Origin: Streptomyces gobiensis
Lineage (GTDB): Bacteria > Actinomycetota > Actinomycetes > Streptomycetales > Streptomycetaceae
Length of the DNA stretch: 64,000 nt
Assembly: GCF_021216675.1 (NCBI RefSeq)
Contig: NZ_CP086120.1
Coordinates: forward strand, 5,392,501 to 5,456,500
Direction: 5' to 3'
The notes beneath the pieces are model-generated. The model was not told the DNA's origin and did not search any database. It saw only the letters and a list, made by a program, of their open reading frames with translations. Positions 40,217-49,249 of this stretch are shown in pieces. The translations under genes and the position numbers were made by a program. Numbering within the stretch: the first letter of the stretch is position 1; the number at the start of each line of letters is the position of its first letter.

Positions 40217-40666
40217 TCAGTAGCCGGGATAGGGGTGCTGACGGCCGTAGGGGTCGTCATACGTCCCTGGCGTTGGCCCCGGCATCTGCCGGGGCGGGGC
40301 GGCCTGCGGCGCGACCGGACGCATCTGCGGCGGCTGTTGCTGGTGCGGCGCCGGATATCCGTAACCGCGCGGCGCGGGGGCCTGCTGAGGGATATACGGA
40401 GCCGGCGCCTGCTGCAGCGGGGCGGACTGCGGCATGGCAGCCGGATAGCCGCGGGGCGGAGTGTGATGGGAGGGCCCGGCGGGCAGCGCGGGGAGCGCCG
40501 CCGGCAGGGCCGGGAGCTGGCTTCCGGTGTCGTACGCGGACGGGACACGGATCGGCGCGATCTGCGGGGTGCCCCGCTCGGCCACCAGGCTGTCGTAGAT
40601 CGGGGTGTCAGCAAATGAGGGCGCAGCGTAGTAGCCACCGCCATAGGTGCTGCGGGGGGAGGTCAT
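40217..40666 (-). CDS. Pro/Gln/Tyr-rich streptomycete protein (DUF6643-like)
   Basis: A 149-residue low-complexity protein. The N-terminus TSPRSTYGGGYYAAPSFADTPIYDSLVAERGTPQIAPI-type sequence (about the first 45 residues) is compact and looks conserved; the rest is Pro/Ala/Gln-rich (QQAPAPRGYGYPAPHQQQPPQ) and probably disordered. No enzyme motif is visible. The ATG at 40666 has GGAG almost touching it, so an upstream start is possible. Function unknown. Confidence 0.7.
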   Translation of the reverse strand: MTSPRSTYGGGYYAAPSFADTPIYDSLVAERGTPQIAPIRVPSAYDTGSQLPALPAALPALPAGPSHHTPPRGYPAAMPQSAPLQQAPAPYIPQQAPAPRGYGYPAPHQQQPPQMRPVAPQAAPPRQMPGPTPGTYDDPYGRQHPYPGY

Positions 40667-40920
40667 ACTCCATAAGTTAAGCGGAAGATGTGCTGTATGA
40701 GGAGCCCGGTAAGAGGGTCTTTTCGTGGGCTCGGGGTGACTGTGCATCCCTAATGCGAGCGAACCTGGCAAAAACGGTCGCGTATAGCCGTCAGGGTGCT
40801 GTAAAGGGCGCGTACCGCGAAGGTGAACATCAGCCCTCGCTCTGAGTTGGCATAGGTTGAGGGCCTGACGAGCAGGAAAGTGCGCAGACCCGCACGGTCA
40901 TCCCAAGGGGGAGTAGCAGC

Positions 40921-42147
40921 ATGACGATGCGTAAAGGTACGAATGTCCCGATCCAGGCGGCCGCCGTACGGGTCGAGCTGGGCTGGAGCTCCGGATCCGG
41001 AACGCCGGACGTGGACGCGTCGGCTCTGCTGCTCGCTGCCGGCAAGGTTCGCTCGGACGGGGACCTCGTCTTCTACAACCAGCCCCAGCACGCTTCCGGG
41101 GCGGTGCGCTACGAGGGCAAGAGCCCCGCGGGCGCCGCCGTGACCGACACGCTCGCCGTGGACCTCGCTGCGGTTGAGCCCGCCATTGAGACCGTCGTCA
41201 TCGCCGCCTCCGCCGATGGCGGCACCTTCGGCCAGGTGCCCGGACTGTATGTACGCGTCCTGGACTCCGCCAGCGGCGCCGAGCTGGCGCGCTTCGAGAG
41301 CCAGGACGCCTCCTCCGAGACGGCTTTTGTCCTCGGTGAGCTCTACCGGCGGCAGGGCGGCTGGAAGTTCCGCGCCGTCGGGCAGGGCTACGCCAGCGGA
41401 CTGGCGGGTCTGGCCACCGACTTCGGTATCAGTGTGGAGGAGCCGCAGCCCGCGGCTCCGGCAGCGGCTCCCACGCCGCCCGCTCCCGCCCAGCCCCCGG
41501 CCCCGCCGGCGCGGCTGACCAAGGTGACGCTCACGAAGGAGGCGCCGTCGGTATCGCTCACCAAACAGGGCGGCACCTCCGGAGCGATGCGGGTCAATCT
41601 CAACTGGCAGGTGCGCAAGCAGTTCAAGGGCTGGGGGCAGAAGCTCGGCCGCGCCATGGCCATGCACTCCGATCTCGACCTGGATCTGCATGCCCTTTTT
41701 GAGCTGACCGATGGCCGTATGGGCGTGATCCAGGCGCTCGGCGACACCTACGGTTCGCTGCACCAGCCGCCGTACATCCACCTCGACGGCGATGACCGCA
41801 CCGGTGCGGCCGCCACCGGTGAGAACCTCACCATCAACCTCGACCACGCCCAGGAATTCCGGCGGATTCTCGTCTTTGTCACCATCTACGAAGGCGCCCG
41901 CAGCTTCGCCAACCTCAACGCGACGGTCACCCTGCAGCCACAGCACGGCGCCCCGATTGACTTCTCCCTGGATGAGTGCACCGTTCCCTCCACCGCCTGT
42001 GCGCTGGTGCTGATCACCAACCAGGGTGGCGAGCTCGTCGTCCAGCGCGAGGCCCGCTATCTGGTTCCCGAGCCCGGCGTCAGCCCGCAGCGCACCATGG
42101 ACTACGCCTACGACTGGGGCCTGCCGTGGACTCCGGGGCGCAAGTGA
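40921..42147 (+). CDS. TerD-family protein with two TerD-like domains
   Basis: A 408-residue protein. Residues 1-175 form a TerD domain (NVPIQAAAVRVELGW, SALLLAAGKVRSDGDLVFYNQP, AIETVVIAASADGG). A Pro/Ala linker (about 178-200) leads to a second TerD-like domain with HSDLDLDLHALFELTDGRMGVIQALG and YIHLDGDDRTG, which keep the acidic calcium-binding residues. TerD proteins bind Ca2+ and belong to the tellurite/stress (Ter) system, multiplied in Streptomyces and linked to morphology. There are no other ter genes nearby. GGGGGAG precedes the start. Confidence 0.93.
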   Translation: MTMRKGTNVPIQAAAVRVELGWSSGSGTPDVDASALLLAAGKVRSDGDLVFYNQPQHASGAVRYEGKSPAGAAVTDTLAVDLAAVEPAIETVVIAASADGGTFGQVPGLYVRVLDSASGAELARFESQDASSETAFVLGELYRRQGGWKFRAVGQGYASGLAGLATDFGISVEEPQPAAPAAAPTPPAPAQPPAPPARLTKVTLTKEAPSVSLTKQGGTSGAMRVNLNWQVRKQFKGWGQKLGRAMAMHSDLDLDLHALFELTDGRMGVIQALGDTYGSLHQPPYIHLDGDDRTGAAATGENLTINLDHAQEFRRILVFVTIYEGARSFANLNATVTLQPQHGAPIDFSLDECTVPSTACALVLITNQGGELVVQREARYLVPEPGVSPQRTMDYAYDWGLPWTPGRK

Positions 42148-42235
42148 CCGGCCGGGCGCCGCCGCGGCCCCTTCCGGCCGCACCGGTCCCGGCCTGTGCC
42201 GCGAGCTCACATCACGCCCGCGTACTCTTACCTCC

Positions 42236-43042
42236 GTGAAAATCGCGCTCGTCGACTCCGGAATCGGACTGCTCGCTGCCGCGGCCGCGGTGCGGCGGCT
42301 GCGGCCCGACGCCGACCTGGTGCTTTCCTGCGACCCGGACAGCATGCCGTGGGGGCCGCGTACCACCGAGGACATCACCGCACACGCGCTGGCCTGTGCC
42401 CGGGCCGCCGCCGAGTATGAGCCCGGGGCACTGATCGTCGCCTGCAACACCGCCTCGGTGCACGCGCTGCCCGTGCTGCGCGCCGAACTCGAACCCGGGC
42501 TGCCGGTGATCGGGACCGTACCGGCCGTCAAACCGGCGGTGGCCTCCGGTGGACCGGTCGCCGTCTGGGCCACCCCGGCCACCACCGGCAGCCCCTACCA
42601 GCGTCGGCTGATCGATGACTTCGCCAACGGGATCGCGGTCACCGAGGTGCCCTGCCACGGTCTCGCCGACGCCATCGAACACGCCGACGAGGCCGCCATC
42701 GATGTCGCTGTCGCCGCCGCGGCCGCGCTCACCCCGCGCGGAGTGCGCGCGGTCGTGCTCGGCTGTACGCACTATGAGCTTGTCGCCGAGCGCATCCGCG
42801 CCGCCGTGCACGCCCCCGGCGAGCCGGAACCCGTCCTGCACGGCTCAGCCGGGGCGGTCGCCGCGCAGGCGCTGCGCCGGATCGGCGCCACCCCGGCCGC
42901 CGTGAGCACTGCCAAGTCCATCGGGGGCGAGTCCATCGGGGAACTGGCGGTGCTGCACAGCGGCCGCCGGGTCGAGCTGACCGCAGCGGCCCTCGGCTAC
43001 GCCGAGGGGCGGCTGCTCGCCACTCCGAGCCCGGCCGCCTGA
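42236..43042 (+). CDS. Glutamate racemase-like protein (Asp/Glu racemase family)
   Basis: A 268-residue protein. DSGIGLLAAAAAVRRLRPDADL, the first catalytic cysteine in ACNTASVHALP and the second in VVLGCTHYELV match MurI. It may make D-glutamate for peptidoglycan. The usual DSGVGGL is altered to DSGIGLL, so it could be a paralogue of the essential MurI rather than MurI itself. GTG start. Confidence 0.82.
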   Translation: MKIALVDSGIGLLAAAAAVRRLRPDADLVLSCDPDSMPWGPRTTEDITAHALACARAAAEYEPGALIVACNTASVHALPVLRAELEPGLPVIGTVPAVKPAVASGGPVAVWATPATTGSPYQRRLIDDFANGIAVTEVPCHGLADAIEHADEAAIDVAVAAAAALTPRGVRAVVLGCTHYELVAERIRAAVHAPGEPEPVLHGSAGAVAAQALRRIGATPAAVSTAKSIGGESIGELAVLHSGRRVELTAAALGYAEGRLLATPSPAA

Positions 43043-43048
43043 GTTGGC

Positions 43049-44065
43049 TCACGACTTTTCCGGGCGCTGCGCGGTGGCGATCCCGGCCAGCAGGCCGGCG
43101 CCCATGGTGACCTGGTTGAAGCTCAGCGCGTTCCCCGCACACGCCAGCACGGCCAGCGCCGTCAGGGCGGCGGCCGCCGTGAGCACGACCGGGGTCGGCC
43201 TGGGGGAGCGGGCACAGGCGAGCAGCAGCCAGCCGTAGGCCCCGGCCAGCAGCAGCACACCCGGTACCCCCTGTTCGGCGGCGAGCTGCAAGAGCGCCGA
43301 GTGCGGCTTCCCGTCCGCATCCGCGGACCCGGACGCCGTTGGGCTTGCCTCCCCGAACCGGTCCGGACCGGCCCCGGTCACCGGATGCTCGGCGGCGATG
43401 GTGACCGCGTCCCGCCACAGCCCGGCACGGTGCTGGGTCAGCTGCCCCTCCAGCACGGCCGTGAGTCCCGGCGGCAGCGCCCGCTCCGCCACCGCCCAGG
43501 TGATCCCCGCGACGGTCATGGTGGCCAGCAGCAGCGCGACCAGAACGGGGAGCCGACGCCGCGCCCACCCGGCCGCCAGTGAGCACAGCAGCACAGCCAC
43601 CGCGGCGGCACACCCCGCGATCGACCCCAGCAGCAGCGCGCTCACCGCGATCCCGGCGGCTAACAGCCACAGCGCCAGCCGGCGAAGGCGCGCCGTGGTC
43701 GCCCAGGCGGCGCAGCAGGCCGCACCCGCGGCGAGCGCCAGCAGCGCGGCCGTCTCCCCGGACCGGCCCGGCGGCGCCGTCACCGCCGAACCCGGCAGCG
43801 CCTGTACGGAGGTGAGCGCCAGCCCCAGCCCGGCGAGCGCGGCCACCGTGGCGGTGGCGGCGGGGAGCAGCGAACCGCTGATCCGCCCAACGGCGTAACC
43901 GGCCGCGACCGCCAGCACCGCGAGCAGTATTCCCTCCGGGCGGGCCTCCCGGCCGAATGAGGTGACCAGCGCCCAGGCCGCGCAGCCGCCCAGCACGATG
44001 GCACCACTGAGATCAGGGAGGGCACCGCTCTCTCGCCCCGCGGATGTGTGCAACGGTGACGCCAT
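43049..44065 (-). CDS. O-antigen ligase-like membrane protein (Wzy_C)
   Basis: A 338-residue protein with about ten membrane helices. The loop HRAGLWRDAVTIAAEHPVTGAGPDRFGEA and the later PHSALLQLAAEQGVPGVLLL, with its conserved His, are the Wzy_C ligase signature. These enzymes transfer lipid-linked glycans or polymerise them on the outer membrane face; in Streptomyces they probably act on cell-surface polymers or protein glycans. Shorter than typical ligases (about 400 residues). No glycosyltransferases are adjacent. Confidence 0.85.
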   Translation of the reverse strand: MASPLHTSAGRESGALPDLSGAIVLGGCAAWALVTSFGREARPEGILLAVLAVAAGYAVGRISGSLLPAATATVAALAGLGLALTSVQALPGSAVTAPPGRSGETAALLALAAGAACCAAWATTARLRRLALWLLAAGIAVSALLLGSIAGCAAAVAVLLCSLAAGWARRRLPVLVALLLATMTVAGITWAVAERALPPGLTAVLEGQLTQHRAGLWRDAVTIAAEHPVTGAGPDRFGEASPTASGSADADGKPHSALLQLAAEQGVPGVLLLAGAYGWLLLACARSPRPTPVVLTAAAALTALAVLACAGNALSFNQVTMGAGLLAGIATAQRPEKS

Positions 44066-44195
44066 CCCCTGTACCCCCGTACACCTAACCCCCCGTACAC
44101 CCTAAGGGCTGGACGGCCGTTGTGGACGGGTCACGCAGGGAGGGTGTGTGGCTGGCTGTCCGGAGATCACCGCGCCGGGCACGTACGCTCACCGT

Positions 44196-44684
44196 ATGGC
44201 GACTCCCGACTTTATCCGTGAGCTGCGCGCCGGCATCGGCCACCAGCTCCTCTTTCTGCCCGGTGTCACCGCGATCGTCTTTGATGACCAGGGACGGGTC
44301 TTGCTCGGCCGACGGTCCGACACCGACCGCTGGGCGGTCATCGGGGGCATCCCGGAACCGGGTGAGCAGCCCGCCGAGACCGCGGTGCGGGAGGTGTACG
44401 AGGAGACCGCCGTGCGCTGTGTACCGGAGCGGGTGGTGATGGTGGAGACCCGGGAGCAGATCGAGTATGTCAATGGCGATATCTGCCAGTTCATGGACGT
44501 CACCCTGCGCTGCCGGGCGGTCGGCGGCGAAGCGCGGGTCAATGACGATGAGTCGCTGGAGGTTGGCTGGTTCGAGCCGGACGCCCTGCCCCCACTGGAG
44601 GAGTTCGGGCTGACCCGGATCAAGCTCGCGGCCGGGGACGCGCCAACCTGGTTCGCGCCCGTCGGCCCGTCCGAAGAACGCTGA
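44196..44684 (+). CDS. Nudix hydrolase
   Basis: A 162-residue single-domain Nudix protein. The box runs GGIPEPGEQPAETAV then REVYEETAV, with all catalytic Gly and Glu positions. VTAIVFDDQGRVLLGRRSDTDRW precedes it, and the acidic/aromatic tail matches the ADP-ribose/dNTP pyrophosphatase type. The substrate is unknown. ATG at 44196 is the first sensible start. Confidence 0.92.
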   Translation: MATPDFIRELRAGIGHQLLFLPGVTAIVFDDQGRVLLGRRSDTDRWAVIGGIPEPGEQPAETAVREVYEETAVRCVPERVVMVETREQIEYVNGDICQFMDVTLRCRAVGGEARVNDDESLEVGWFEPDALPPLEEFGLTRIKLAAGDAPTWFAPVGPSEER

Positions 44685-44697
44685 CCAGCCGGGCATC

Positions 44698-45111
44698 TCA
44701 CAACTTGCGGTAGCTGTACGCCTCCTCAGCCGCCGCCGCTACAGCGGTGGCATCCATTCCAGTGGCGGCGGTGACCACCGCCGCCACCGCGCCCTCCACG
44801 AAGGGGGCGTCCACCAGCCGGGTGTCGGTGGGCAGTTCATCTGCCTCCGCCAGCAGCGCCTGCACGGTCAGCACCGCGCTGCCCAGATCCGCCAGGACCA
44901 CGATCCCTGAGCCCTGGTCAGCGCGGTGGGCCGCCTCGATGATCAGCTCTGCGCTGGTGCCCATACCGCCGTCCTCGGTGCCACCGGCGGCGGTCACCGG
45001 GCCGGTCGCCCCGCCAGCCGCCAGTCCGGTGGCCAGCCGGGCCACGGACTCGGCAACCTCCCTGCTGTGCGAGACCAGCACCACGCCGACCAGCTTCCCG
45101 TTCTCACTCAT
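44698..45111 (-). CDS. dhaM: Dihydroxyacetone kinase phosphotransfer subunit DhaM (EIIA-Man-like)
   Basis: A 137-residue EIIA-mannose-type domain. The phospho-accepting residue is His15 in VVLVSHSREVAESVARL; GIVVLADLGSAVLTVQALL and DAPFVEGAVAAVVTAATG complete the fold. In PTS-dependent kinases, DhaM passes phosphate from HPr to ADP on DhaL, which phosphorylates dihydroxyacetone bound to DhaK. Here the dhaL gene between dhaK and dhaM is missing. The start ATG overlaps the TGA of a 17-codon remnant. Confidence 0.93.
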   Translation of the reverse strand: MSENGKLVGVVLVSHSREVAESVARLATGLAAGGATGPVTAAGGTEDGGMGTSAELIIEAAHRADQGSGIVVLADLGSAVLTVQALLAEADELPTDTRLVDAPFVEGAVAAVVTAATGMDATAVAAAAEEAYSYRKL

Positions 45112-45161
45112 CCGTCCGTCTCCGGCACAGCAGTCGCCACAGCACTCGGCACAGCGTTCAC
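45108..45161 (-). pseudogene. dhaL: 17-codon remnant at the expected dhaL position
   Basis: On the minus strand, GAGGAG is followed at normal distance by GTG (45161-45159), 16 more codons (V-N-A-V-P-S-A-V-A-T-A-V-P-E-T-D-G) and a TGA that overlaps the dhaM ATG as ATGA. This is the start signal and the translationally coupled end that an intact dhaL (about 200 codons) would have, with its body gone. GCTGTG is repeated four times within it, which could have promoted an in-frame deletion. The assignment is inferred from position; the residues themselves are not diagnostic. Confidence 0.5.
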
Positions 45162-45175
45162 AACGTGCTCCTCTC

Positions 45176-46168
45176 TCAGCTGCCCCAGCGCAGCGCCGCC
45201 GTGCGCACCGGCGCGTCCCACAGTCGCAGCAGCTCCTCGTCCACCTGGCACAGCGTCACCGAGCAGCCCGCCATATCGAGTGAGGTGACGTAGTTGCCGA
45301 CGAGCGTACGGGCCACCGGCACGCCCCGCTCGCTCAGCACGCGGTGCACCTCCGCGTTGAAGCCGTACAGCTCCAGCAGCGGGGTGCCGCCCATGCCGTT
45401 GACCAGTGCCAGCACCGGGCCATCGGGGTGCAGATCGGCCAGCAGCGCGTCCACCGTGAAGTCGGCGATCTCGCCAGAGGTCATCATCGCCCGCCGCTCC
45501 CGGCCCGGCTCGCCATGGATGCCGATGCCGAGCTCCAGCTCACCGGGCGGCAGATCGAAGGTGGGGCCGCCCTTGGCGGGGGTGGTGCAGGCGCTCAGCG
45601 CCACCCCGAAGCTACGGCAGGACTCCGACACCCGGCGGGCGATCGCCTCCACCCGCTCCAGCGGCGCGCCCTCCTCGGCGGCCGCGCCCGCCAGCTTCTC
45701 CACGAACAGCGTGCCGCCCGTGCCACGGCGCCCGGCGGTATAGAGGCTGTCGGTGACGGCCACATCGTCCTGCACCAGCACCTTGCCGACCTGTACGCCC
45801 TCGTCCTCGGCCAGCTCCGCGGCCATCTCAAAGTTGAGTGCGTCGCCGGTGTAGTTCTTCACGATGAACAGCACGCCCCTGCCGCTGTCCACGGCGGCCG
45901 CCGCCCGTGCCATCTGGTCCGGCACGGGGGAGGTGAACACCTCGCCGGGGCAGGCCGCGTCCAGCATCCCAGGCCCCACGAAGCCACCGTGCAGTGGTTC
46001 ATGTCCCGAACCACCGCCGGAGATGAGACCCACCTTGTCCAGCACCGGAGCGTCGCGGCGCACGATCACCCGGTTCTCGACATCGACCGTCAGCTCCGGG
46101 TGGGCCGCGGCCATCCCGCGCAGCGCGTCAGCCACCACGCTCTCCGGCACATTGATCAATTGCTTCAT
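45176..46168 (-). CDS. dhaK: Dihydroxyacetone kinase subunit DhaK
   Basis: A 330-residue DhaK protein of normal length. SGGGSGHEPLHGGFVG forms the substrate pocket; the His that binds dihydroxyacetone covalently as a hemiaminal is in LELGIGIHGEPGRER; VLALVNGMGGTPLLELY is also typical. It presents dihydroxyacetone to DhaL for phosphorylation. ATG at 46168 is chosen because CAGGAG precedes it by seven bases. With dhaL lacking, catalysis needs a DhaL encoded elsewhere. Confidence 0.95.
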   Translation of the reverse strand: MKQLINVPESVVADALRGMAAAHPELTVDVENRVIVRRDAPVLDKVGLISGGGSGHEPLHGGFVGPGMLDAACPGEVFTSPVPDQMARAAAAVDSGRGVLFIVKNYTGDALNFEMAAELAEDEGVQVGKVLVQDDVAVTDSLYTAGRRGTGGTLFVEKLAGAAAEEGAPLERVEAIARRVSESCRSFGVALSACTTPAKGGPTFDLPPGELELGIGIHGEPGRERRAMMTSGEIADFTVDALLADLHPDGPVLALVNGMGGTPLLELYGFNAEVHRVLSERGVPVARTLVGNYVTSLDMAGCSVTLCQVDEELLRLWDAPVRTAALRWGS

Positions 46169-46275
46169 CAGGGGCTCCTGTCCTGACACTCACCGGCACT
46201 GCCACTTCATTCACCGTCACTTTCGCAGCTCACCGCCGCCGGTGGAACGATGACGCCCCGGCCCTTCCCGATGGG

Positions 46276-46289
46276 TGAAACGCGTTCTA
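46276..46289. promoter_or_regulatory. KstR-type operator, TGAAACGCGTTCTA
   Basis: Exact match to the mycobacterial KstR pattern TnnAACnnGTTnnA, also keeping the extended right arm GTTCTA. It is 52 bases upstream of the acyl-CoA dehydrogenase start in the divergent region with dhaK. KstR is the TetR-family repressor of cholesterol degradation genes. The match is seen in sequence; binding is inferred. Confidence 0.6.
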
Positions 46290-46341
46290 CTCTGTGCGCC
46301 GCCGCAGGACTGTGTTGTTGACCGCCACCCAAGGAGCGGCC

Positions 46342-47532
46342 GTGCACCTCGAATACACCCCCGAACAGCAGCGGTTGCGCGCCGAGCTGCGCACATACTT
46401 CACCGAGCTGATGCCCGACAACGCCCATGCTGGGTACAGCGACCCCCTGGAGCAGAAGCGGTTCTACCGGGACACGGTGCGCCGCCTGGGCCACGATGGC
46501 TGGCTGGGCGTCGGCTGGCCCAGCGTGTACGGCGGCCGGGGGATGACCCCCATGGAACAGTTCATCTTCTTCGACGAGGCAGCCCAGGCGGGGGTCCCGC
46601 TCCCGCTGATGGCGCTGAACACCGTCGGACCGACGATCATGCAGTTCGGCACCGATGAGCAGAAGGCGTACTTCCTGCCCCGGATCCTCTCCGGCGAGAT
46701 CGACTTCGCCATCGGCTACAGCGAGCCCGACGCGGGCACCGACCTGGCCTCGCTGAAGACCCGGGCGGTACGGGAGGGCGACGAGGACAGCGGGACCTAC
46801 ACGGTCAACGGCCAGAAGATCTGGACCACCAACGGCGACACCGCCGACTGGGTCTGGCTCGCGGTGCGCACCGATCCGGAGGCGCCACCGCACAAGGGCA
46901 TCTCCATCCTGCTCGTGCCGACCAGCGACCCCGGCTACTCCTGCACCGTCATCAACACCCTCGCCTCGCACGACACCACCGCCAGCTACTACGAGAACAT
47001 CCGCGTCCCCGCCGCCCGCCGAGTCGGCCCGGAGAACCAGGGCTGGCGCCTGATCACCACTCAGCTCAACCATGAACGGGTCACCCTCGCCGCGCACGGC
47101 ACCATGGCCATTCGGGCCCTGCACAACGTCCAGCGCTGGGCCGCCGACACCAAACTCACCGACGGCCGCCGGGTCATCGACCTCGGCTGGGTGCGCCAGC
47201 GCCTGGCCCGGACCCACACCAAGCTGGCGGCCATGAAGCTGCTGAACTGGCAGATGGTGGACGCCCTGCAGAAGGGCACGCTCACCCCGCAGGACGCCTC
47301 CGCCGTCAAGGTCTACGGCTCCGAGGCCCGCCGTGCCGCCTACGCCTGGCTGATGGAGATCACCGGCGCGGCGGGCCCGCTCAAGGGGGGCTCCGCGGGG
47401 GCCGTGCTCCACGGCGAACTGGAACGCGGTTACCGCAGCGCCGTCATCTTCACCTTCGGCGGCGGCAACAACGAGATCCAGCGCGAGATCATCTCCTGGA
47501 TAGGCCTGGGCATGCCCCGCGTCCGCCGCTGA
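46342..47532 (+). CDS. Acyl-CoA dehydrogenase (steroid-type FadE-like)
   Basis: A 396-residue flavoprotein. GYSEPDAGTDLASLKTRA binds FAD and substrate; GQKIWTTNGDTADW is the mid-domain signature; the C-terminus FTFGGGNNEIQREIISWIGLGMPR resembles FadE29-type subunits of the steroid heteromeric dehydrogenases rather than the classic fatty-acid enzymes. It desaturates an acyl-CoA, passing electrons to ETF. AAGGAG sits before the GTG at 46342. A KstR-type operator lies upstream. Steroid dehydrogenases of this kind often work as pairs; no second subunit is adjacent, so a homo-oligomer or a distant partner is possible. Confidence 0.9.
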   Translation: MHLEYTPEQQRLRAELRTYFTELMPDNAHAGYSDPLEQKRFYRDTVRRLGHDGWLGVGWPSVYGGRGMTPMEQFIFFDEAAQAGVPLPLMALNTVGPTIMQFGTDEQKAYFLPRILSGEIDFAIGYSEPDAGTDLASLKTRAVREGDEDSGTYTVNGQKIWTTNGDTADWVWLAVRTDPEAPPHKGISILLVPTSDPGYSCTVINTLASHDTTASYYENIRVPAARRVGPENQGWRLITTQLNHERVTLAAHGTMAIRALHNVQRWAADTKLTDGRRVIDLGWVRQRLARTHTKLAAMKLLNWQMVDALQKGTLTPQDASAVKVYGSEARRAAYAWLMEITGAAGPLKGGSAGAVLHGELERGYRSAVIFTFGGGNNEIQREIISWIGLGMPRVRR

Positions 47533-47598
47533 CGGGGTGGGGGTGACGGCGCCGCACAGCGGTGTGGAGCGCGCGAACGCTGATCTGAGCGGCGGTCC

Positions 47599-49194
47599 AT
47601 GTTACGAAGGAGCATGCCAGCCCGCTCCCATTATGACGTTGTGATCATCGGTGGCGGCCATAACGGCCTGGTCGCCGCCGCATATCTGGCACGCGCCGGC
47701 CGCACCGTGCTCCTCCTGGAACGCCTCGGCCACACCGGCGGCGCCGCCGTCTCCAGCCGCGCCTTCCCGGGTGTCGACGCCCGGCTCTCCCGGTATTCGT
47801 ACCTGGTCAGTCTGTTGCCGCAGCGCATCCTGGATGACTTGGGACTGCGCTTCACGGTACGTCAACGGACCGTGTCCTCCTATACGCCGGTGGACCGCGG
47901 GGGCCGGGTCACCGGCCTGCTGGTGAGCGGGGACACGGCCCGTACCCGGGCGGCGTTCGCCCGTCTTACCGGATCCGACCAGGAGTTCGATGCCTGGCAG
48001 CGCTTCTACGCTATGACCCGGCGCGCGGCGGGCCGGATCTTTCCCACGCTGACCGAGCCGCTGCCCACCCGCGCCGAGCTCCGTGCCCGGCTTGACGACG
48101 AGGAGGCCTGGCAGACGCTGTTCGAACGGCCCATCGGCGAGACGATCGAGGAGCGGTTCGCCGACGACCTCGTCCGGGGCGTCGTCCTCACCGACGCACT
48201 GATCGGCACCTTCTCGCACGCGCATGACCCTTCGCTGCGGCAGAACCGCTGCTTCCTCTACCACGTGATCGGTGGTGGCACCGGAGACTGGGATGTGCCC
48301 GTGGGCGGTATGGGCGCGCTCACGGACGCACTCGCCACTACGGCCCGTAGCGCGGGCGCCGAGCTCGCCACCGGCCATGAGGCCACCGCTGTCGCTACGG
48401 ACGGCGCCGCCGCCGAGGTCAGCTACCGCACCGCGGACACCGAATCCACGGTTGCCGCCCGCCATGTCCTGGTGGGCGCCGCACCTCACGTCCTGGCCGG
48501 GCTGCTGGGCGAGGATCCGCCGCCGGAGGCCGAGGGAGCCCAGCTCAAGGTCAATATGCTGCTGCGGCGGCTGCCCCGGCTGAAGGACCGCTCCGTCGAT
48601 CCCAGGGAGGCCTTCGCGGGGACCTTTCATATCGCCGAGGCATACGGCGCCCTGGAGACCGCGTACCAGCAGGCAGCCGCCGGTCAGCTGCCGCAGGCCC
48701 CGCCCGCGGAGATCTACTGCCACTCCCTCACTGACCCCACCGTCCTCGGAACTCAGCTGGCCCGTGAGGGTTTCCAGACCCTTACGCTCTTCGGCCTGCA
48801 CACACCCGCCCGGCTCTTCGCGGCGGACAACGCCAGCGTGCGGGACGCCCTCTGCGGAGCAGCACTCGCCCAGCTTGACGCCTGCCTTGCCGAGCCGATC
48901 GCTGACTGTCTGGCCCAGGACGCTGACGGGCGCCCCTGTATCGAGGCGAAGACCCCGCTCGATCTGGAACGCGAACTACGGCTTCCCGGCGGCCATATCT
49001 TCCACCGTGATCTCGCCTTCCCGTATGCCGACGAGACCACCGGGCGCTGGGGCGTGCGGACCGCTTACGCCAATGTGCTGCTGTGCGGGGCGGGCGCGGT
49101 ACGAGGCGGCGGCGTGAGCGGTATCCCGGGACACAACGCCGCGATGGCCGTCCTGGAGGAGGGCCAGGGGAAGGAGCAACGGCAAAGAAACTGA
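47599..49194 (+). CDS. FAD-dependent oxidoreductase (phytoene desaturase/PYROXD2-like)
   Basis: A 531-residue protein with an N-terminal Rossmann FAD motif VVIIGGGHNGLVAAAYLARAGRTVLLLE and the C-terminal return segment VLLCGAGAVRGGGVSGIPGHNAAMAVLE. The overall plan is that of the phytoene-dehydrogenase-like amine oxidase superfamily, closest to the PYROXD2 group. It may oxidise a lipid or isoprenoid-like substrate in the acyl-CoA cluster. Start choice is uncertain: ATG at 47599 has only a weak GGCGG, whereas ATG at 47614 has AAGGAG but only one base of spacing. Confidence 0.87.
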   Translation: MLRRSMPARSHYDVVIIGGGHNGLVAAAYLARAGRTVLLLERLGHTGGAAVSSRAFPGVDARLSRYSYLVSLLPQRILDDLGLRFTVRQRTVSSYTPVDRGGRVTGLLVSGDTARTRAAFARLTGSDQEFDAWQRFYAMTRRAAGRIFPTLTEPLPTRAELRARLDDEEAWQTLFERPIGETIEERFADDLVRGVVLTDALIGTFSHAHDPSLRQNRCFLYHVIGGGTGDWDVPVGGMGALTDALATTARSAGAELATGHEATAVATDGAAAEVSYRTADTESTVAARHVLVGAAPHVLAGLLGEDPPPEAEGAQLKVNMLLRRLPRLKDRSVDPREAFAGTFHIAEAYGALETAYQQAAAGQLPQAPPAEIYCHSLTDPTVLGTQLAREGFQTLTLFGLHTPARLFAADNASVRDALCGAALAQLDACLAEPIADCLAQDADGRPCIEAKTPLDLERELRLPGGHIFHRDLAFPYADETTGRWGVRTAYANVLLCGAGAVRGGGVSGIPGHNAAMAVLEEGQGKEQRQRN

Positions 49195-49211
49195 CACTGC
49201 ATCAGAAAATC
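49188..49211. promoter_or_regulatory. Shared motif AAACTGAC-N6-TCAGAAAA, copy 1
   Basis: Lies 39 bases before the nitronate-monooxygenase-like gene, overlapping the 3' end of the FAD oxidoreductase gene. The same motif occurs at 53935-53957 upstream of the crotonase. CTGA/TCAG form an inverted repeat, so a common repressor is likely. Confidence 0.5.
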
Positions 49212-49249
49212 TCTTCCCTCGGCGGCCCGGCTGGGGCATCCTGCGCCTC

